Shown here piece after piece: positions 22,968-34,591 of a stretch of 64,000 nucleotides of DNA (position 1 is its first letter; each line of letters opens with the position of its first letter). The DNA comes from Acanthosepion esculentum (taxonomy: Eukaryota > Mollusca > Cephalopoda > Sepiida > Sepiidae), in contig OZ038498.1 in the NCBI GenBank assembly GCA_964036315.1, positions 5,900,778 through 5,964,777 of the forward strand. Reading direction: 5' to 3'. The notes below the pieces were generated by a model, which had not been told where the DNA came from, did not search any database, and was given only the letters and a program-made list of their open reading frames with translations. The translations under genes and the position numbers were made by a program.

Positions 22968-24707
22968 ATTATTAAAATAACGACCAACATTCATATTTAT
23001 GATTGTTGTTGCAATATTTTGTTAAAGTTGTAAAACTCAAATATTTAACCATGCGATAAGGGAATTTCTCCAGATATTGTATTGCCGTGTCATGTCGTTT
23101 CATTTGTACCCACTTCTTAAAATAACGACCAACATTCATATTTATGATTGATATTGCAATATTTTGTTAAAGTTGTAAAGCTCAAATATTTAACGAAGCG
23201 GTAAGGGAATTTCTCCAGATATTGTATTGCCGTGTCATGTCGTTTCATTTGTACCCACTTCTTAAAATAAAGACCAACATTCATATTTATGATTGTTATT
23301 GCAATATTTTGTTAAAGTTGTAAAGCTCAAATATTTAACGAAGCGGTAAGGGAATTTCTCCAGATATTGTATTGCTGTGTCATGTCGTTTCATTTGTACC
23401 CACTTCTTAAAATAACGACCAATATTCATATTTATGATTGTTGTTGCAATATTTTGTTAAAGTTGTCAAGCTCAAATATTTAACGAAGCGGTAAGGGAAT
23501 TTCTCCAGATATTGTATTGCCGTGTCATGTCGTTTCATTTGTACCCACTTCTTAAAATAACGACCAACATTCATATTTATGATTGTTATTGCAATATTTT
23601 GTTAAAGTTGTAAAGCTCAAATATTTAACGAAGCGGTAAGGGAATTTCTCCAGATATTGTATTGCCGTGTCATGTCGTTTCATTTGTACCCACTTCTTAA
23701 AATAACGACCAACATTCATATTTATGATTGTTATTGCAATATTTTGTTAAAGTTGTAAAGCTCAAATATTTAACGATGCGGTAAGGGAATTTCTCCAGAT
23801 ATTGTATTGCCGTGTCATGTCGTTTCATTTGTACCCACTTCTTAAAATAACGACCAACATTCATATTTATGATTGTTATTGCAATATTTTGTTAAAGTTG
23901 TAAAGCTCAAATATTTAACGATGCGGTAAGGGAATTTCTCCAGATATTGTATTGCCGTGTCATGTCGTTTCCTTTGTACCCACTTCTTAAAATAACGACC
24001 AACATTCATATTTATGATTGTTATTGCAATATTTTGTTAAAGTTGTAAAACTCAAATATTTAACGATGCGGTAAGGGAATTTCTCCAGATATTGTATTGC
24101 CGTGTCATGTCGTTTCATTTGTACCCACTTCTTAAAATAACGACCAATATTCATATTTATCATTGTTATTGCAATATTTTGTTAAAGTTGTAAAGCTCAA
24201 ATATTTAACGATGTGATAAGGGAATTTCTCCAGATATTGTATTGCCATGTCATGTCGTTTCATTTGTACCCACTTCTTAAAATAACGACCAATATTCATA
24301 TTTATCATTGTTATTGCAATATTTTGTTAAAGTTGTAAAGCTCAAATATTTAACGATGCGGTAAGGGAATTTCTCCAGATATTGTATTGCCGTGTCATGT
24401 CGTTTCCTTTGTACCCACTTCTTAAAATAACGACCAACATTCATATTTATGATTGTTATTGCAATATTTTGTTAAAGTTGTAAAGCTCAAATATTTAACG
24501 ATGCGGTAAGGGAATTTCTCCAGATATTGTATTGCCGTGTCATGTCGTTTCATTTGTACCCACTTCTTAAAATAACGACCAACATTCATATTTATGATTG
24601 TTATTGCAATATTTTGTTAAAGTTGTAAAACTCAAATATTTAACGATGGAATAGGGGAATTTCTACGGATATTTTATTGTTGTAGAACTTACCATGAGCT
24701 TATTTAA
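22968..24707 (+). repeat. 145-bp tandem repeat, about 12 copies
   Basis: Units start at CTTCTTAAAATAACG at 23113, 23258, 23403, 23548, 23693, 23838, 23983, 24128, 24273, 24418 and 24563, with a first, diverged unit at about 22968. The spacing is exactly 145 in the middle. The unit contains ATTGCAATATTTTGTTAAAG and CTCCAGATATTGTATTGCC. Inner units are nearly identical, and the edge units are most diverged. Confidence 0.95.
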
Positions 24708-24860
24708 TCATTAACTTAAGAATTAAGATTCATCAGAATATTAAAATTGGAAAACCGCGAAGTTTTCACGCGTTTTTCTACTTATTATTATTTCATATAT
24801 TTTATACATATCATAACGTTCGTATTCTCGGATCATAATGACATTGAGCTGCGAATCTCT

Positions 24861-24972
24861 CTCCCTCTCTCCCCGACCTCTCTCCCTCTTCCCCTCTCTG
24901 TCTCTCACTTTCTGTCTCTGTCTCTGTGTGTGTGTCTCTGTCTCTGTCTCTGTCTCTCTCTCCCTTTCTCTC
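24861..24972. repeat. (TC)n-rich low-complexity tract
   Basis: TCTC/CCTC/TGTC tract. The Arg-Glu and Ser-Leu frames across it are compositional. Confidence 0.9.
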
Positions 24973-25375
24973 ATCTATCTATTTTAAGTTACCATATGTC
25001 TGCTCTCGTCCGGAAATGTCCTTGTTTTTGGTTGCAAATATTTTGCACTTGATTTTTAATGTCTAAACATTTCCGGAATTTATTTTTTTTCAATTTATGC
25101 ATGGGTTTTTTCCGCTAAATATTTTCCTTTTGCCAAATTTCATACAGAATTTTCCTTTTGCCAAATTTCATACAGAATTCTGTTTTTAGATATGAAAAAA
25201 CAAAAAACTAATCTATGTGAATAAACAAGGCACCGATTTAATAATACCTTAATTTAGTTTTATCATACATTCCAAGCTGGATGGTGTTGAAACGGTATTA
25301 TGTTATTAGTTTCTTACGAGAGTCACCACTTTGTAGCGGCGTTGTCTCGTTTGTTAAACTGGGATAATTTTCATG

Positions 25376-25376
<1 letters not shown>
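24973..25376. other. No gene recognised
   Basis: AT-rich. A 25-base word with TTTTCCTTTTGCCAAATTTC is tandemly duplicated at about 25122-25175. Confidence 0.6.
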
Positions 25377-25416
<40 letters not shown>

Positions 25417-26314
25417 TAAATATACTCTTAAGGTGTGCTATATTTATGGGATAAAGAGCTCAATATCAGAGATAGAGCGTGTATAAATATAAAAGTGAAC
25501 ATTGAAGTCAACACTTACAGGCGACAGGCTGATTCATGCTAGACGCAATCGTCAGTCCACGAGTGTTGATTTTCTATATATACGGGTCAGTGGTGCATTG
25601 TGGGTAGTCTATTTTGGCGGTTATTTTGCCGGAAGTCGTTCATTTGTTTATTTATTTAAGTTAAATTATTTTGCTTGTTTTTATTTATTTTTATTTTTTA
25701 TTTTTATTTCTTATCTTATATATTTATTTATCTATTTTTATTTTAATCGGTGTTTTATTAATGTAGTAAAAATTTGTTTATATCACTTATTTAATATTTT
25801 TGTTTTGGTTTGGAAAGATAAAGCTATTTATTCAATTTTGGGGTTGCTTGTTGTAGTTTATTCTAACTATTATTTTGGCTGGGGCAGTTTTGTTTATTAC
25901 TTCATTTATTTATTTGGATTGGTTATATTTACTTTTTTTTCTAACAGTTAATTTATCGGGATCGGCTTGTTAGTTTATTTATTTATTTATTTGGATTAAT
26001 TTAGATTAATTTACTTTACTTGTTTTTTATTATTTATTTATTATACTGTATATTTTTATTTACTCTTTTCGGTTTTTGATTTTTAAGTAACGTAGAATTT
26101 TTTATCGTTATATAACAGTTATAGCTATGTTTTTCGTCCGATTTTTGGTTTGATTTTTATAGTCTAACTAATATACTAATATATTAGACTATAAAAATCA
26201 ATGCACCACTGACCCGTATATATAAATAGCCGAGAAAAAAACAACACTCGTGGCCTGACGATTGCGTCTAGCATGAAACAACCTGTCGCCTATAAGTGTT
26301 GACTTCAATGTTCA

Positions 26315-26366
<52 letters not shown>
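25377..26366. mobile_element. Palindromic MITE (family P) holding a nested element, between TA tracts
   Basis: TA tracts at 25377-25412 and 26319-26366 bracket the outer arms. Left: AAGGTGTGCTATATTTATGG...AAAGTGAACATTGAAGTCAA...CACGAGTGTTG. Right: CAACACTCGTGG...GTTGACTTCAATGTTCACTT. The arms match the 18511 family. The centre has been opened by a second inverted-repeat element (25582-26217). Confidence 0.85.
25582..26217. mobile_element. Nested 636-bp element with 19-bp TIRs
   Basis: It begins ACGGGTCAGTGGTGCATTG and ends with the exact reverse complement CAATGCACCACTGACCCGT, with ATATAT on both sides as a possible target duplication. The interior (about 25640-26130) is strongly T-rich on the plus strand (TTTATTTATTT...), with few C. 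The open frame starting at 25502 runs through this bias and shows no domain, so I do not call it a gene. Confidence 0.85.
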
Positions 26367-26369
<3 letters not shown>

Positions 26370-26477
26370 GATTAGAGTTATAATATTATGGTTGCATCAC
26401 ACTTTGCGTGAGTCTAAGAAGTTCCTACAGAGGGGAAACGAGACACGTCTTGTCACTACGACATCTCCTGGTTGAAG

Positions 26478-26514
26478 AGAGAGGGGAGAGAGAGGGAAGA
26501 GAGAGAGAGAGAGA

Positions 26515-26579
<65 letters not shown>
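26478..26579. repeat. (GA)n(GT)n compound microsatellite
   Basis: A GAGA tract runs into at least 30 GT units. Confidence 0.97.
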
Positions 26580-26699
26580 TTTTTCTTTTATACTGCTTTA
26601 TACGTTACCTATCGGGATTTAAATGAAGTTCCCTGACGTCATCATAACCGAATATCAAAAACCATCTGACATTGTCTCCAACAACGCACCACTAATGTA

Positions 26700-26960
26700 A
26701 TTCGGAACGGTGGCGTAGTGGATATAGGATGTTGGGGGTTATAGATTTGTTAATTTTTTATGGATCACATAGTGAAGCAGGAATGAACACTAACTGGCAT
26801 CGCAGATATAAAATAACACAATAATCAACAGATATCCCATATCGACCAAACAATGGAACCTGATGATGACCAAAGGATATTTGATCGAAACGGTGTGTCG
26901 ATAATAACATCTATACCAACCAAGAGCCAGAGAGCGCGTATTTTTCTTTAATAAGATTTC
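26700..26960 (+). mobile_element. SINE-like remnant with hammerhead-like core
   Basis: GGTGGCGTAGTGGATATAGG resembles a tRNA A box, without a clear B box. At 26864-26905, CTGATGA plus one extra T, a GACCAAA-GGATA-TTTGATC stem (one mismatch) and GAAACGGTGTGTC follow the hammerhead order, but no stem I pairing is visible. The composite resembles the tRNA-headed element at 53990. Confidence 0.4.
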
Positions 26961-27074
26961 TTGAATATTTAGGCGGATATAAGTGTAAGCACTTTATTAT
27001 TTAAATATTTTAGATATTTTAAACGAGAAAATATTTTCAGGAAAAGTAAGAGATAATAATGAGTTTTGCTGATA

Positions 27075-27330
27075 CAAGTTGCTAATTAACCCATAGCTGA
27101 GGGAGCGGGGGTTGAAGTGAATTCATAATTTTCCCAAATGAATATAACGAACACAATGAGAACTGGAACTCGCACACCCAAGCTTACAGCATCTGGTATT
27201 TCCAAATGCTTACCCATCTAGGTACTGACCAGGCTCATCGTTGCTTAAGCTTGGTGATCTTACGAGAACTGGTGTTTCAACGGGATATGGCCGCAATCCT
27301 TTTATTACGCTAGAAGAATAAACCTATTAT
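27075..27330 (-). mobile_element. 5S rRNA/tRNA composite SINE, copy 2
   Basis: On the minus strand the 5S-like part at about 27310-27195 has TTAAGCAACGATGAGCC and CAGTACCTAGATGGGTAAGC, as in copies 19590 and 63085. The tRNA-like part and tail extend toward 27075, although the A box is degraded. Diverged and certainly not a working 5S gene. Confidence 0.8.
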
Positions 27331-27384
27331 AAAAATTAAAAACCTATATCGACTTGAATTTTAGAATCCTAGCTTCATTACTAG

Positions 27385-27800
27385 ATTGACCCGTCCTAGG
27401 TAAGACGATAAACTATATCCGACAGCAAGGCCTTCGATCAGGTTTTGAGGAGCATGGAACCACCTCTTAATTGCTGATTTTTCCAGGTTCACCCTGACCC
27501 TGGCTGGTAGCACCTGTCAGCGGTCAAACCACTATGAAAGTTTAAAAATAGGTTTTAATACAAGTGATACATTGTTGGAAAATTTTTTACCAGCAATACA
27601 TTTTGAAAAAAAAAGATTTTAACAGCAATACATTTTGAAAAAAAAAAAATTACCAGCAATACATTTTAAAAAAAAAAAAAAAAAACCCACCAGCAATATG
27701 TTTTTGAAAAAAAACACAAAAAAAAACACCAGTAATACATTTTGAAAAAAAAAAAAATTACCAGCAATACACTTTTTGCCATAGATTTTCTAAAAAAAAA
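27385..27800 (-). mobile_element. Family X, copy 3
   Basis: On the minus strand, the tail (ATAAACTATATCC partner, GGTTTTGAGGAGCATGG, TTAATTGCTG, CACCCTGACCC) lies at the left end. Five to six units of ACCAGCAATACATTTT separated by A runs follow, the complement of the family X core. Confidence 0.8.
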
Positions 27801-28141
27801 AAGGAAAAAATATTGGGCAAACTTGGACCTTCATTTAGGTTACAATTCTAATCATCGCTTTTTAAAACAACAATCATTGATGAGGAGTGACGGTAGTTAA
27901 AGTGTCAAGGGAAAAACCGTCCTTTTGACACTTCATATTTTTTTGGCGGGCACACGAAGGTTTGCCAAATATTGTTTATTTCAAATGTTATCCTACCACT
28001 CCCGACCATCGCTGTTTTTTAATCGCCCCACACCATTCAATTTTTTCTTCTAGCCTCCTGAATCTTTACACCACTCTAAAATTGACAGTACCGCCTCCGT
28101 TTGGAATTCCAGTTCGAGACGAAGCTAAAAATAATTACTAT
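27801..28141. other. 3' flank of the 28142 exon candidate
   Basis: No other gene seen. AATAAA on the minus strand (27975-27980) lies about 160 bases downstream of the candidate stop codon and could serve as its polyadenylation signal. Confidence 0.4.
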
Positions 28142-28395
28142 TTAATAACAACAGAGCAACAACAAACGGCATTTTTTGTGGATTGATATTACAATACAGC
28201 AAATATCGTAGTTAGTGCGACACTTTTTGCGACAAAGCTCCAACTCTTTTTGTGTCCCGCTTGCATTGTCACTGGAAGAGTCCATGTTCAACAATTTAGT
28301 GTAACGAAGGTCGGTCATCTTTTTCCACAACACTGTTTCACCAAATTCATAAAGCAACGCTTTAATGTACGAAGCTATTGTCCTGTGGGACAATT
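28142..28395 (-). CDS. Candidate last exon, Cys-rich C-terminus, function unknown
   Basis: The frame is open from at least 28603 to a TAA at 28142, which is long for this AT-rich DNA. A plausible splice acceptor, CTCTACATAG, precedes 28395, so I bound the exon there rather than at the upstream ATG. The residues look protein-like (SYIKALLYEFGE, then MTDLRYTKLLNMDSSS) and end in a Cys-rich stretch with spacing C-x3-C-x6-CC-x9-C-x6-CC. No donor, upstream exon or named domain was found. AATAAA lies 160 bases downstream. It could be the end of a secreted or membrane protein, or a chance frame. I do not assign a function. Confidence 0.35.
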
Positions 28396-28777
28396 CTATG
28401 TAGAGAACTTGGAGTCTTAAACCTATATGTAATAGGATGTATAATATTAGTTGATAGCATTCTTGACGTATGGGAGTTTCTTCAAACAAGAAAGTAGGAA
28501 TAATTATACAACATTTTATCGTTTGGCTAAACAAAATGGAAAGAATACAAAAGGGATGAATGTGGGTGTAGAGATATCCTTTCCCGTGCGTAAATTTGAG
28601 CAAAGATTTTGAAAGCCTTCAATTTTGAAAATTTTGTTGTTGTTGTTGTTGGTTTAGGTGAATTATCAGATATGGCTTTATATTTGTATACTGTGTACAG
28701 TTGCGTTCAAAACACGTCCTATATACCTAAAGCATCCTCTGGCTAAAAGTGAGAGAAAAAAGAGGATGCGATTTTGC

Positions 28778-28782
<5 letters not shown>

Positions 28783-28852
<70 letters not shown>
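28783..28852. repeat. (TA)n microsatellite
   Basis: Pure TA tract of about 70 bases. Confidence 0.95.
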
Positions 28853-28854
<2 letters not shown>

Positions 28855-29444
28855 CACTTTCGGCAACGCCACATAGCGGTCTTTAGCAAATGTTGTTTGA
28901 CAGATAGGTATGGTAATCCCACACATCGCTTTGCTTTGTATCACTAATAAAAATTGTGATATTTTCTCTTAATCGATGAATTTGGTGAACAATGTCTTCC
29001 AATGTTTAATCTTCGTCCCCACAAAAAGAAAAAAAAAAAGAAAAAAAACAACGATGTGTCAAAATGAAGGTTATTGATACCGCCATTACTGTATAGACTT
29101 TTTACTCCATTGACAATGTTTATTTAAAAGATTATACAAACATGTGAACCAAGTACAATGCGATATTTATCATGTAACTTTTAGAAAGATTTATATAAAG
29201 AATTAAATTTGAAAAGAAATATTTTTATTCAAAAATCTATAAAAAAATTACAAAATTATCAAAATATGTAAACCGACTACAATGCGATATTTGTTATTTA
29301 CCACTTTATAAATAACAATGAAAACAAGATATTATTCAATCTAAAAATAAATAATATTTAATTTTTTTGGTGTCAATTCTAAAAATAAAGAAAATATATA
29401 AATCCATTCTCATATGTTTGGGTTTTATTAAAATTCTAATTATC
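28853..29444. other. No gene recognised
   Basis: AT-rich. A degenerate direct repeat, AATGCGATATTTRTYATKTA, occurs near 29158 and 29280. Confidence 0.55.
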
Positions 29445-29590
29445 AGTTTTTAAGTTTTCTGGCTTTAAATAACCTGCAAAAGGTTGATGAGCCGTAAAAA
29501 GCACTCAAAATCACTCACTCAATTGATTAATTCGTTTTCTACGGCTTATCAGCCCGTTGCAGGTTATTTAAAGCCAGAAATAAGTTTTTT
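29445..29590. repeat. Foldback from SINE tail sequence
   Basis: TTTTCTGGCTTTAAATAACC...AGGTTGATGAGCCGTA faces its inverted copy ending GGTTATTTAAAGCCAGAA. The arm sequence is the tail found at the 3' end of the 5S/tRNA SINE (20003, 63480), so this is two SINE tails head to head. Confidence 0.8.
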
Positions 29591-29635
29591 TAGACTGTAA
29601 GAATTTTTTGGAGATAATAAAGCTTTAATGATACA

Positions 29636-29830
29636 GGGCTTACTAATTAACCCATAGGTGGGGAAGAAGAGGTGGATTCACACCTTTCACAGGGGTTTTT
29701 GTATGTAGGTGAATATAATGAACACAACGGGAATTGGAACTCTACTTTCCAATTAGCAATTCCGAGCTATTATCCATTACACCACCCGCACACCCAAAAT
29801 TACAGTACCTGGTCAGTAATCTAGGCACTG
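29636..29830 (-). mobile_element. 5S/tRNA composite SINE, truncated copy 3
   Basis: On the minus strand, GGTGGTGTAATGGATAATAG (A box) and GAGTTCCAATTCCCG (B box) are clear. The 5S part is reduced to AGTGCCTAGAT near 29820-29810, where (CAAT)n begins. Confidence 0.8.
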
Positions 29831-29860
29831 ACTCAATCAAACATCAAACAAACAATCAAA

Positions 29861-29895
<35 letters not shown>

Positions 29896-30350
29896 CATCA
29901 AACAATGAATCAAACCATCAATTAATCAATCAAACAATCAAAAATCAATCAAACAAGCAAACAATCAAAAATCAATCAATCAAAAACCAATCAATAAATC
30001 AATCACACAATCAATGAATCAAAATTCAATCAATCAATCCAAAATCAATCAATCAAACAATCAACCAATCAATCAAAAATCAATCAATCAATCAATCAAA
30101 AATCAATCAATTAATCAAAAATCAATTAATAAATCAATCACACAATCAATCAATCGATCAATCAAACAATCAATCAATAAATCAAACAATCAATCAAACA
30201 ATCAATCAAACAATCAATGAATGAATCTAAAATCAATCATTCAAACAATCAAAAAGCAATCAATCCATCAAACAATCAATCAATCAAAAATCAAACAATG
30301 AATCAAAAATCAATCAAACGATCAATCAATCAACAAATCAATCAATCATA
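29831..30350 (+). repeat. Imperfect (CAAT)n tract, about 520 bp
   Basis: AATCAATCAAACAATC-type tetranucleotide sequence with frequent AAAC/AAAA interruptions. The Asn/Gln/Ser-rich frames over it are artefacts. Confidence 0.95.
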
Positions 30351-31080
30351 CCTTTTAAGTGTTGAATTTTAAACATTTTAAACACCTCGATGTCTGGATA
30401 GGTATTAACAAATCTATTAGAGGAGATAAGAAGGTTGACTACAGTATAGGTTGCATTAGGTGTGTTACTTTTGTGCAGCACCATAAGATGCTGCACGACC
30501 AAAATATTGATCCGAAAACTCGAGTCATCTTCTGAAATAGCCTCGCGTCAGATCTTAACTCTCATATGAATGCATACATATGACATTCAACTCATTCAGA
30601 AAATGTTTAAACCGTTAATCTGCATTCAACACATATTTCGGATTAATGGTTACAAATGAGCATCAAACGAATTAATCCTATAAAACAATCTTCATCAAAC
30701 TAGCGATAGAAAATCACAGACGTCGAGATTTACCAAATAATCAAAATAATATCATTTGAAGACTTCCAACAGCAGCAACAACAAGAATGAGTAGCACATG
30801 CAACCAGAAGAGAAAATAATGATATAACATAGCAATTTTTCTAGGTACTACACGACCTTAAAATGTTTGAAACTAAACTCCCATCAATCTTAGAAAGTAC
30901 TTTAACATTTAGTAGAAATGAGAATTTCCTGAAAAACTATTTTGACAAAAAGATTTTATAAATTTAAGTCGACGACTCAGTCAACGAGTTATGAAATTTC
31001 ACTAACTGTCCGGCCAATGAATGCCGAATATTTTCCATTACTACTATCACTCATTAATCTTGTTTTAGCATTCTTGAAAA
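30351..31080. other. No gene recognised
   Basis: Mixed AT-rich DNA. No coherent protein frame or RNA motif. Confidence 0.6.
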
Positions 31081-31590
31081 TACGAGGCCTGATGAAAAGT
31101 TTCGGGACTGTTACTATGGTAATGCAGCTATAGTACATAAAATGGAGTTGCTTGCATACACGACTAAGTTATAACGTTCTTCCTCACCCTCCCTTATTTA
31201 TAGCAGTTCTTGGAAGGAAAGTGTGTAGAGTGCGGTCGTCTCGCTACACCACAGAGATTCCATCAGTCTGTATGGCTTGTGCAACAGTTTTTGGCAAGGC
31301 ACAACAGTCCCCAGGTCAAGGATATTCCACAGATCTCGCAAACTTGCAAATTTTTCCGCTTCAAAAATCAAATACCACAAGATTTCAAGTCTTTGGGGAA
31401 ATCCAAGGGAATTCGATGAGGCTCGCTATACCAGAAATGGAGTTCCAGGAATCCTTTCATCAATGGAAACGACGCTGGATAATGTGTGCGGCTTCAGAAG
31501 TGGGGAGTACTTCGAAGGAGATTAAATGCTGAATTGAAGTGTGTTATAGTTTTCTTTTTATAGCACAAGTACCGATACTTTTTGATCAGA
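31081..31590 (+). pseudogene. Internally deleted mariner element
   Basis: The left end GAGGCCTGATGAAAAGTTTC and right end ACTTTTTGATCAGACCTCTT are matching terminal inverted repeats of mariner type. Between them is only the C-terminal part of the transposase, in broken frames: LQQWKRRW-like WKRRWIMCA and, at the end, an EYFEGD-like motif before the stop (31500-31524). About 500 bp against 1.3 kb for a complete mariner. The same deletion derivative is at 46617-47152. Confidence 0.8.
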
Positions 31591-31639
31591 CCTCTTGTGA
31601 AGAAAGCACGATTATGGATTTTTTAAGGTCTACATCATG

Positions 31640-32266
31640 ACATACTGTAGTTAAATATGGACAAATTATTCACTGTGAACTCCTTGAGATTCGCCTATTT
31701 TTTTTCGATAGAACATATTTAAAATATTCTTAAAACATATAACAGTCCATTTTTATGGTAAAAATTGGCAGAATTGTACGTCTTCATTATGAAAAACAAA
31801 TGCAAAAACATGCGTAGTGCTTGGGCTTCGTTCTTTGTTAGGGGCTGAGGCTGGGGTCTTAAAAGTGGGTTATGTTAAGTTCGGAGGCATCTTCACAGTT
31901 CTGTTTTTAGAAAATGTTTTAAACTTTATATTTTATGTCTTGTTACACATATTATACAGTATTTTCAATGGTTTTATTGATCTATGCGTAATTAAAACGG
32001 TTAATGTACGTATGAAAGAAAATTTGCGCAAAGTGTATGGTCGCTAATATTATTTTTGAAAAATGTTTTTAAAAGTGTCTGAAGTGTTTCTAAAGTTTTT
32101 AGGGTGAAAGTTGAAGGTATATGGGGTTTTAACAATCAAAATAGGGACTTATAAGCACTTTTGGGTGCGGGGAGGGATTACAACTATTCGTGGATTCTAA
32201 CTATTCGCGACCGGTTCTGGTCCCTAACCCCCGCGAATACGGGGGGGGGGACTCACTGTACATATC
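31640..32266 (-). mobile_element. Probable DNA-transposon end (pogo/Tigger-like?)
   Basis: It terminates at CGAATACGGGGGGGGGGACT with a nearby GAATTCT-type ATTCGCGACCGGTTCTGGTCC. Read inverted, this is CAGTGAGTCCCCCC..GTATTCGCG, a TIR style seen in pogo-superfamily MITEs. The other end was not located, and the 76-codon plus frame inside has no domain I recognise. Confidence 0.4.
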
Positions 32267-32760
32267 TACGTTGTTTAAACATGTCTCCAATTAGCTATAT
32301 TTCAAAGGTCATTCTGCACCTAAAATAGAAAGCAAAATGTTATTAGATTATAGGCTGATAAAGTATTTAAATATTTTCAGATAACCACATCTCAATTACC
32401 AATTATCAATTCAGTTATTATGTAAAAACTATTCAAAGGAATAAATATTGTTACACGTTCATGTATTTGCAGATTGTGCCTATTTTATTGTTAATGTCAA
32501 AGACAATATATCACGGGGGAATGCAAGTTAATTAGAATCAGAAAAGCGAATATGAAGATCGTATAACAACTGCCAGACGAGACACACCCATCTTATAGTT
32601 GCACTAATCGTGAACCCATCCCGTCATAAGGTTACACTATACACGCATGGCAATTTCTACTACAGCTCACATGAAAAACAAAGAAATTCAACTTCTGACG
32701 GGACGATATACATGTAGAGAACACAACATAAAGAATCTTATGCACAGATAGAGCCTGTCA
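32267..32760. other. No gene recognised
   Basis: AT-rich, with no supported exon, RNA or element end. Confidence 0.6.
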
Positions 32761-32764
32761 ATTC

Positions 32765-33640
32765 TCTAAAACGTTTCATCATCACCGAACAGACCGTGAA
32801 TTTTTGCCTGTCATGATGAACGGTTGTTCCCTTAAGGAGGCTACTTCCTTTGAACGTCTGTTGGGACTCCGTTCATCTAAACCGATTAATGTACCTCACA
32901 CTCAGTTAAAGGTAGTAAAATTTGGTGTTTCCAAACTGACAAAAACAGTAAAATGTGGTTGAAATCTAGACCCTTTTTCACTGGAAAAGTAGGGTTTTCA
33001 GCATCTTTACGTAGCACACAGTAAAATTTGGCGTTTCCAAACTCACGAAAAAGTGGAACTCATACATACAATCCATCGCTAAAGATGCTAGTAAAATGAC
33101 TTGTTCCTTTTAGCGCTTCAGAAAGCATATGCTCCCTCCTGCCATGCTTTATCGGTTCAAGAGTTAGATAATAACAAAAGCTAAGTATGTCTGCCAGATG
33201 TGGGCTGTTGCTACCCAATCAAGCATTGATAGAACTCAAAAGCGTTTACGCTGACTTGTGGCCAATGGATTCTTTTCATCCTCCAATCCTTTTTCAACAG
33301 ACTCTCGCTACTCTGTCGCTATCTCCATGGCAAATGTTCAGACCAGCTACATTCCTTAGTTCCACCAGTTTAGACCTTTATAGCTAAGACCCGCCATACC
33401 ACATGCACCCGGACGAATCATCTCCATTCCCTTTGTATTCCATTAGTAACGAGGAAGTTCCATTCGGACAGCTTTATCTCAAGATGTTTCTCCGATCACT
33501 AAAACCACAACTTCTTCAAGCCTAGGGTTAACCGTTATCTTTCTTACATATCTTCATAATCTGCTTTTCTTACCCCCCCCCTCTTATATTCATACAAATC
33601 AATTCAGTAACATTCTATCTTGAGTGGTTCTTGAACTTTA
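32765..33640 (+). pseudogene. LINE RT C-terminal region and 3' UTR
   Basis: Broken plus frames follow the order seen in CR1/Jockey-like LINEs: MMNGCSLKEATSFERLLGL near 32818-32870, WNSYIQSIAKDASK near 33055-33100, DRTQKRL near 33230, RYLHGKCSDQLHSLVPP near 33323-33370 and RVNRYL near 33530. About 150 unrelated bases (32900-33050) containing two copies of AGTAAAATTTGGYGTTTCCA split the first two blocks. The 3' UTR word TCTATCTTGAGTGGTTCTTG follows. Stops and frameshifts throughout. Confidence 0.75.
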
Positions 33641-33784
33641 TACTCGGTGAACAATAATAAAAAACAAAACAAAAGTAGCTTTTATGTGTAATAATTTTTA
33701 AAACCAAATGAAATGAATTCAATATTTGCTGGGTTCACTCCAGATGATAGCAAAATAAACTCTTCACTCAAAATTTCCCATTAG

Positions 33785-34035
33785 ACGGTCAGCAGAGCCA
33801 GGTGTATCAGGTATCTTCCTAATCATCGGGTGCAGATTCGTGGCTTACACAGATAGTTGATCCAGCTGCGATTAGGATCTACACGCGTGGGACCACCACG
33901 TGACACGTAGATATATAAGAACTCCACCCGAGAGAGAAAAGACAGACTGTTTATCACGTCTTTGTGAGAAGAATCCACGTTCGGAGCAACCTTCCCCTAC
34001 CAAATCCGATATTAATAATAATTTTACATTTAATC
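33785..34035 (+). promoter_or_regulatory. Possible solo LTR or promoter with TATA box
   Basis: CACGTGACACGTAGATATATAAG places an E-box-like CACGTG about 10 bases before a TATA element. A GAGAGAGAAAAGACAGACTG leader and later GAATCCACGTTCGGAGCAAC follow, a layout common in Ty3/Gypsy LTRs. No second LTR or primer-binding site was seen, so the assignment is tentative. Confidence 0.3.
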
Positions 34036-34591
34036 TTGTGTTCATATTAGGCTGTAGACCGATAACATTACTTTGAGATATGGCGATAGAATTTCCATAC
34101 AAATTCAAAAGCCTTTAGAAGGTTCGTCATTGCCAACATAAAAATGGAGACGGAATTTTTTTTTTTTCAAAAATCCACTTTGTGTAACATAAGAAGGACG
34201 TTAACAATTACATTTAACGAGGCCAGGTTAGAAATTGAAGAAGCTAAAATTATACAACGACAATGCTTAAAAAATTTAGACGTAAAGAAGAAAAAGTAAT
34301 AAATTGTTTTTTCAAAGAGAATCTCTGTTTACCTTTATAACTGCTTGATATACTCAGAACGTGTGGTGGTTGCAGTAAGACCACACTAGCAAATACTTAT
34401 ACAAGTTAACTGAATATATACCGTATGAAATCTCTAACACGAGGATATAATTGACCATAAATGGACAACAACAACAACAATAATAATGATAATAATAATA
34501 AAGTATATGATTGACGTAATTCTTCCAATATTTTTAACACTTACAGAAGACTGTGATTTAAGAAAAAACAAAAAACAAAGAAAAGACAGTG
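34036..34591. other. No gene recognised
   Basis: AT-rich with short ATA repeats near 34490. Confidence 0.6.

Larger units (their letters stand above)
22440..24790 (+). mobile_element. Interspersed repeat family Y with two internal expanded arrays
   Basis: Head TTAGTTAGCACGACCATTAC, an array of about 125-bp units, an array of 145-bp units, and tail GAGCTTATTTAATCATTAAC then AATTAAGATTCATCAGAA. An inverted single-array relative at 39300-39845 has the same head, units and tail. So the arrays are expansions inside a dispersed element, not an independent satellite. No protein seen. Confidence 0.8.

Noticed and set aside
22968..24707. CRISPR-like array
   Set aside because: The 145-bp units are directly contiguous with no variable spacers, and the context is animal repeat DNA.
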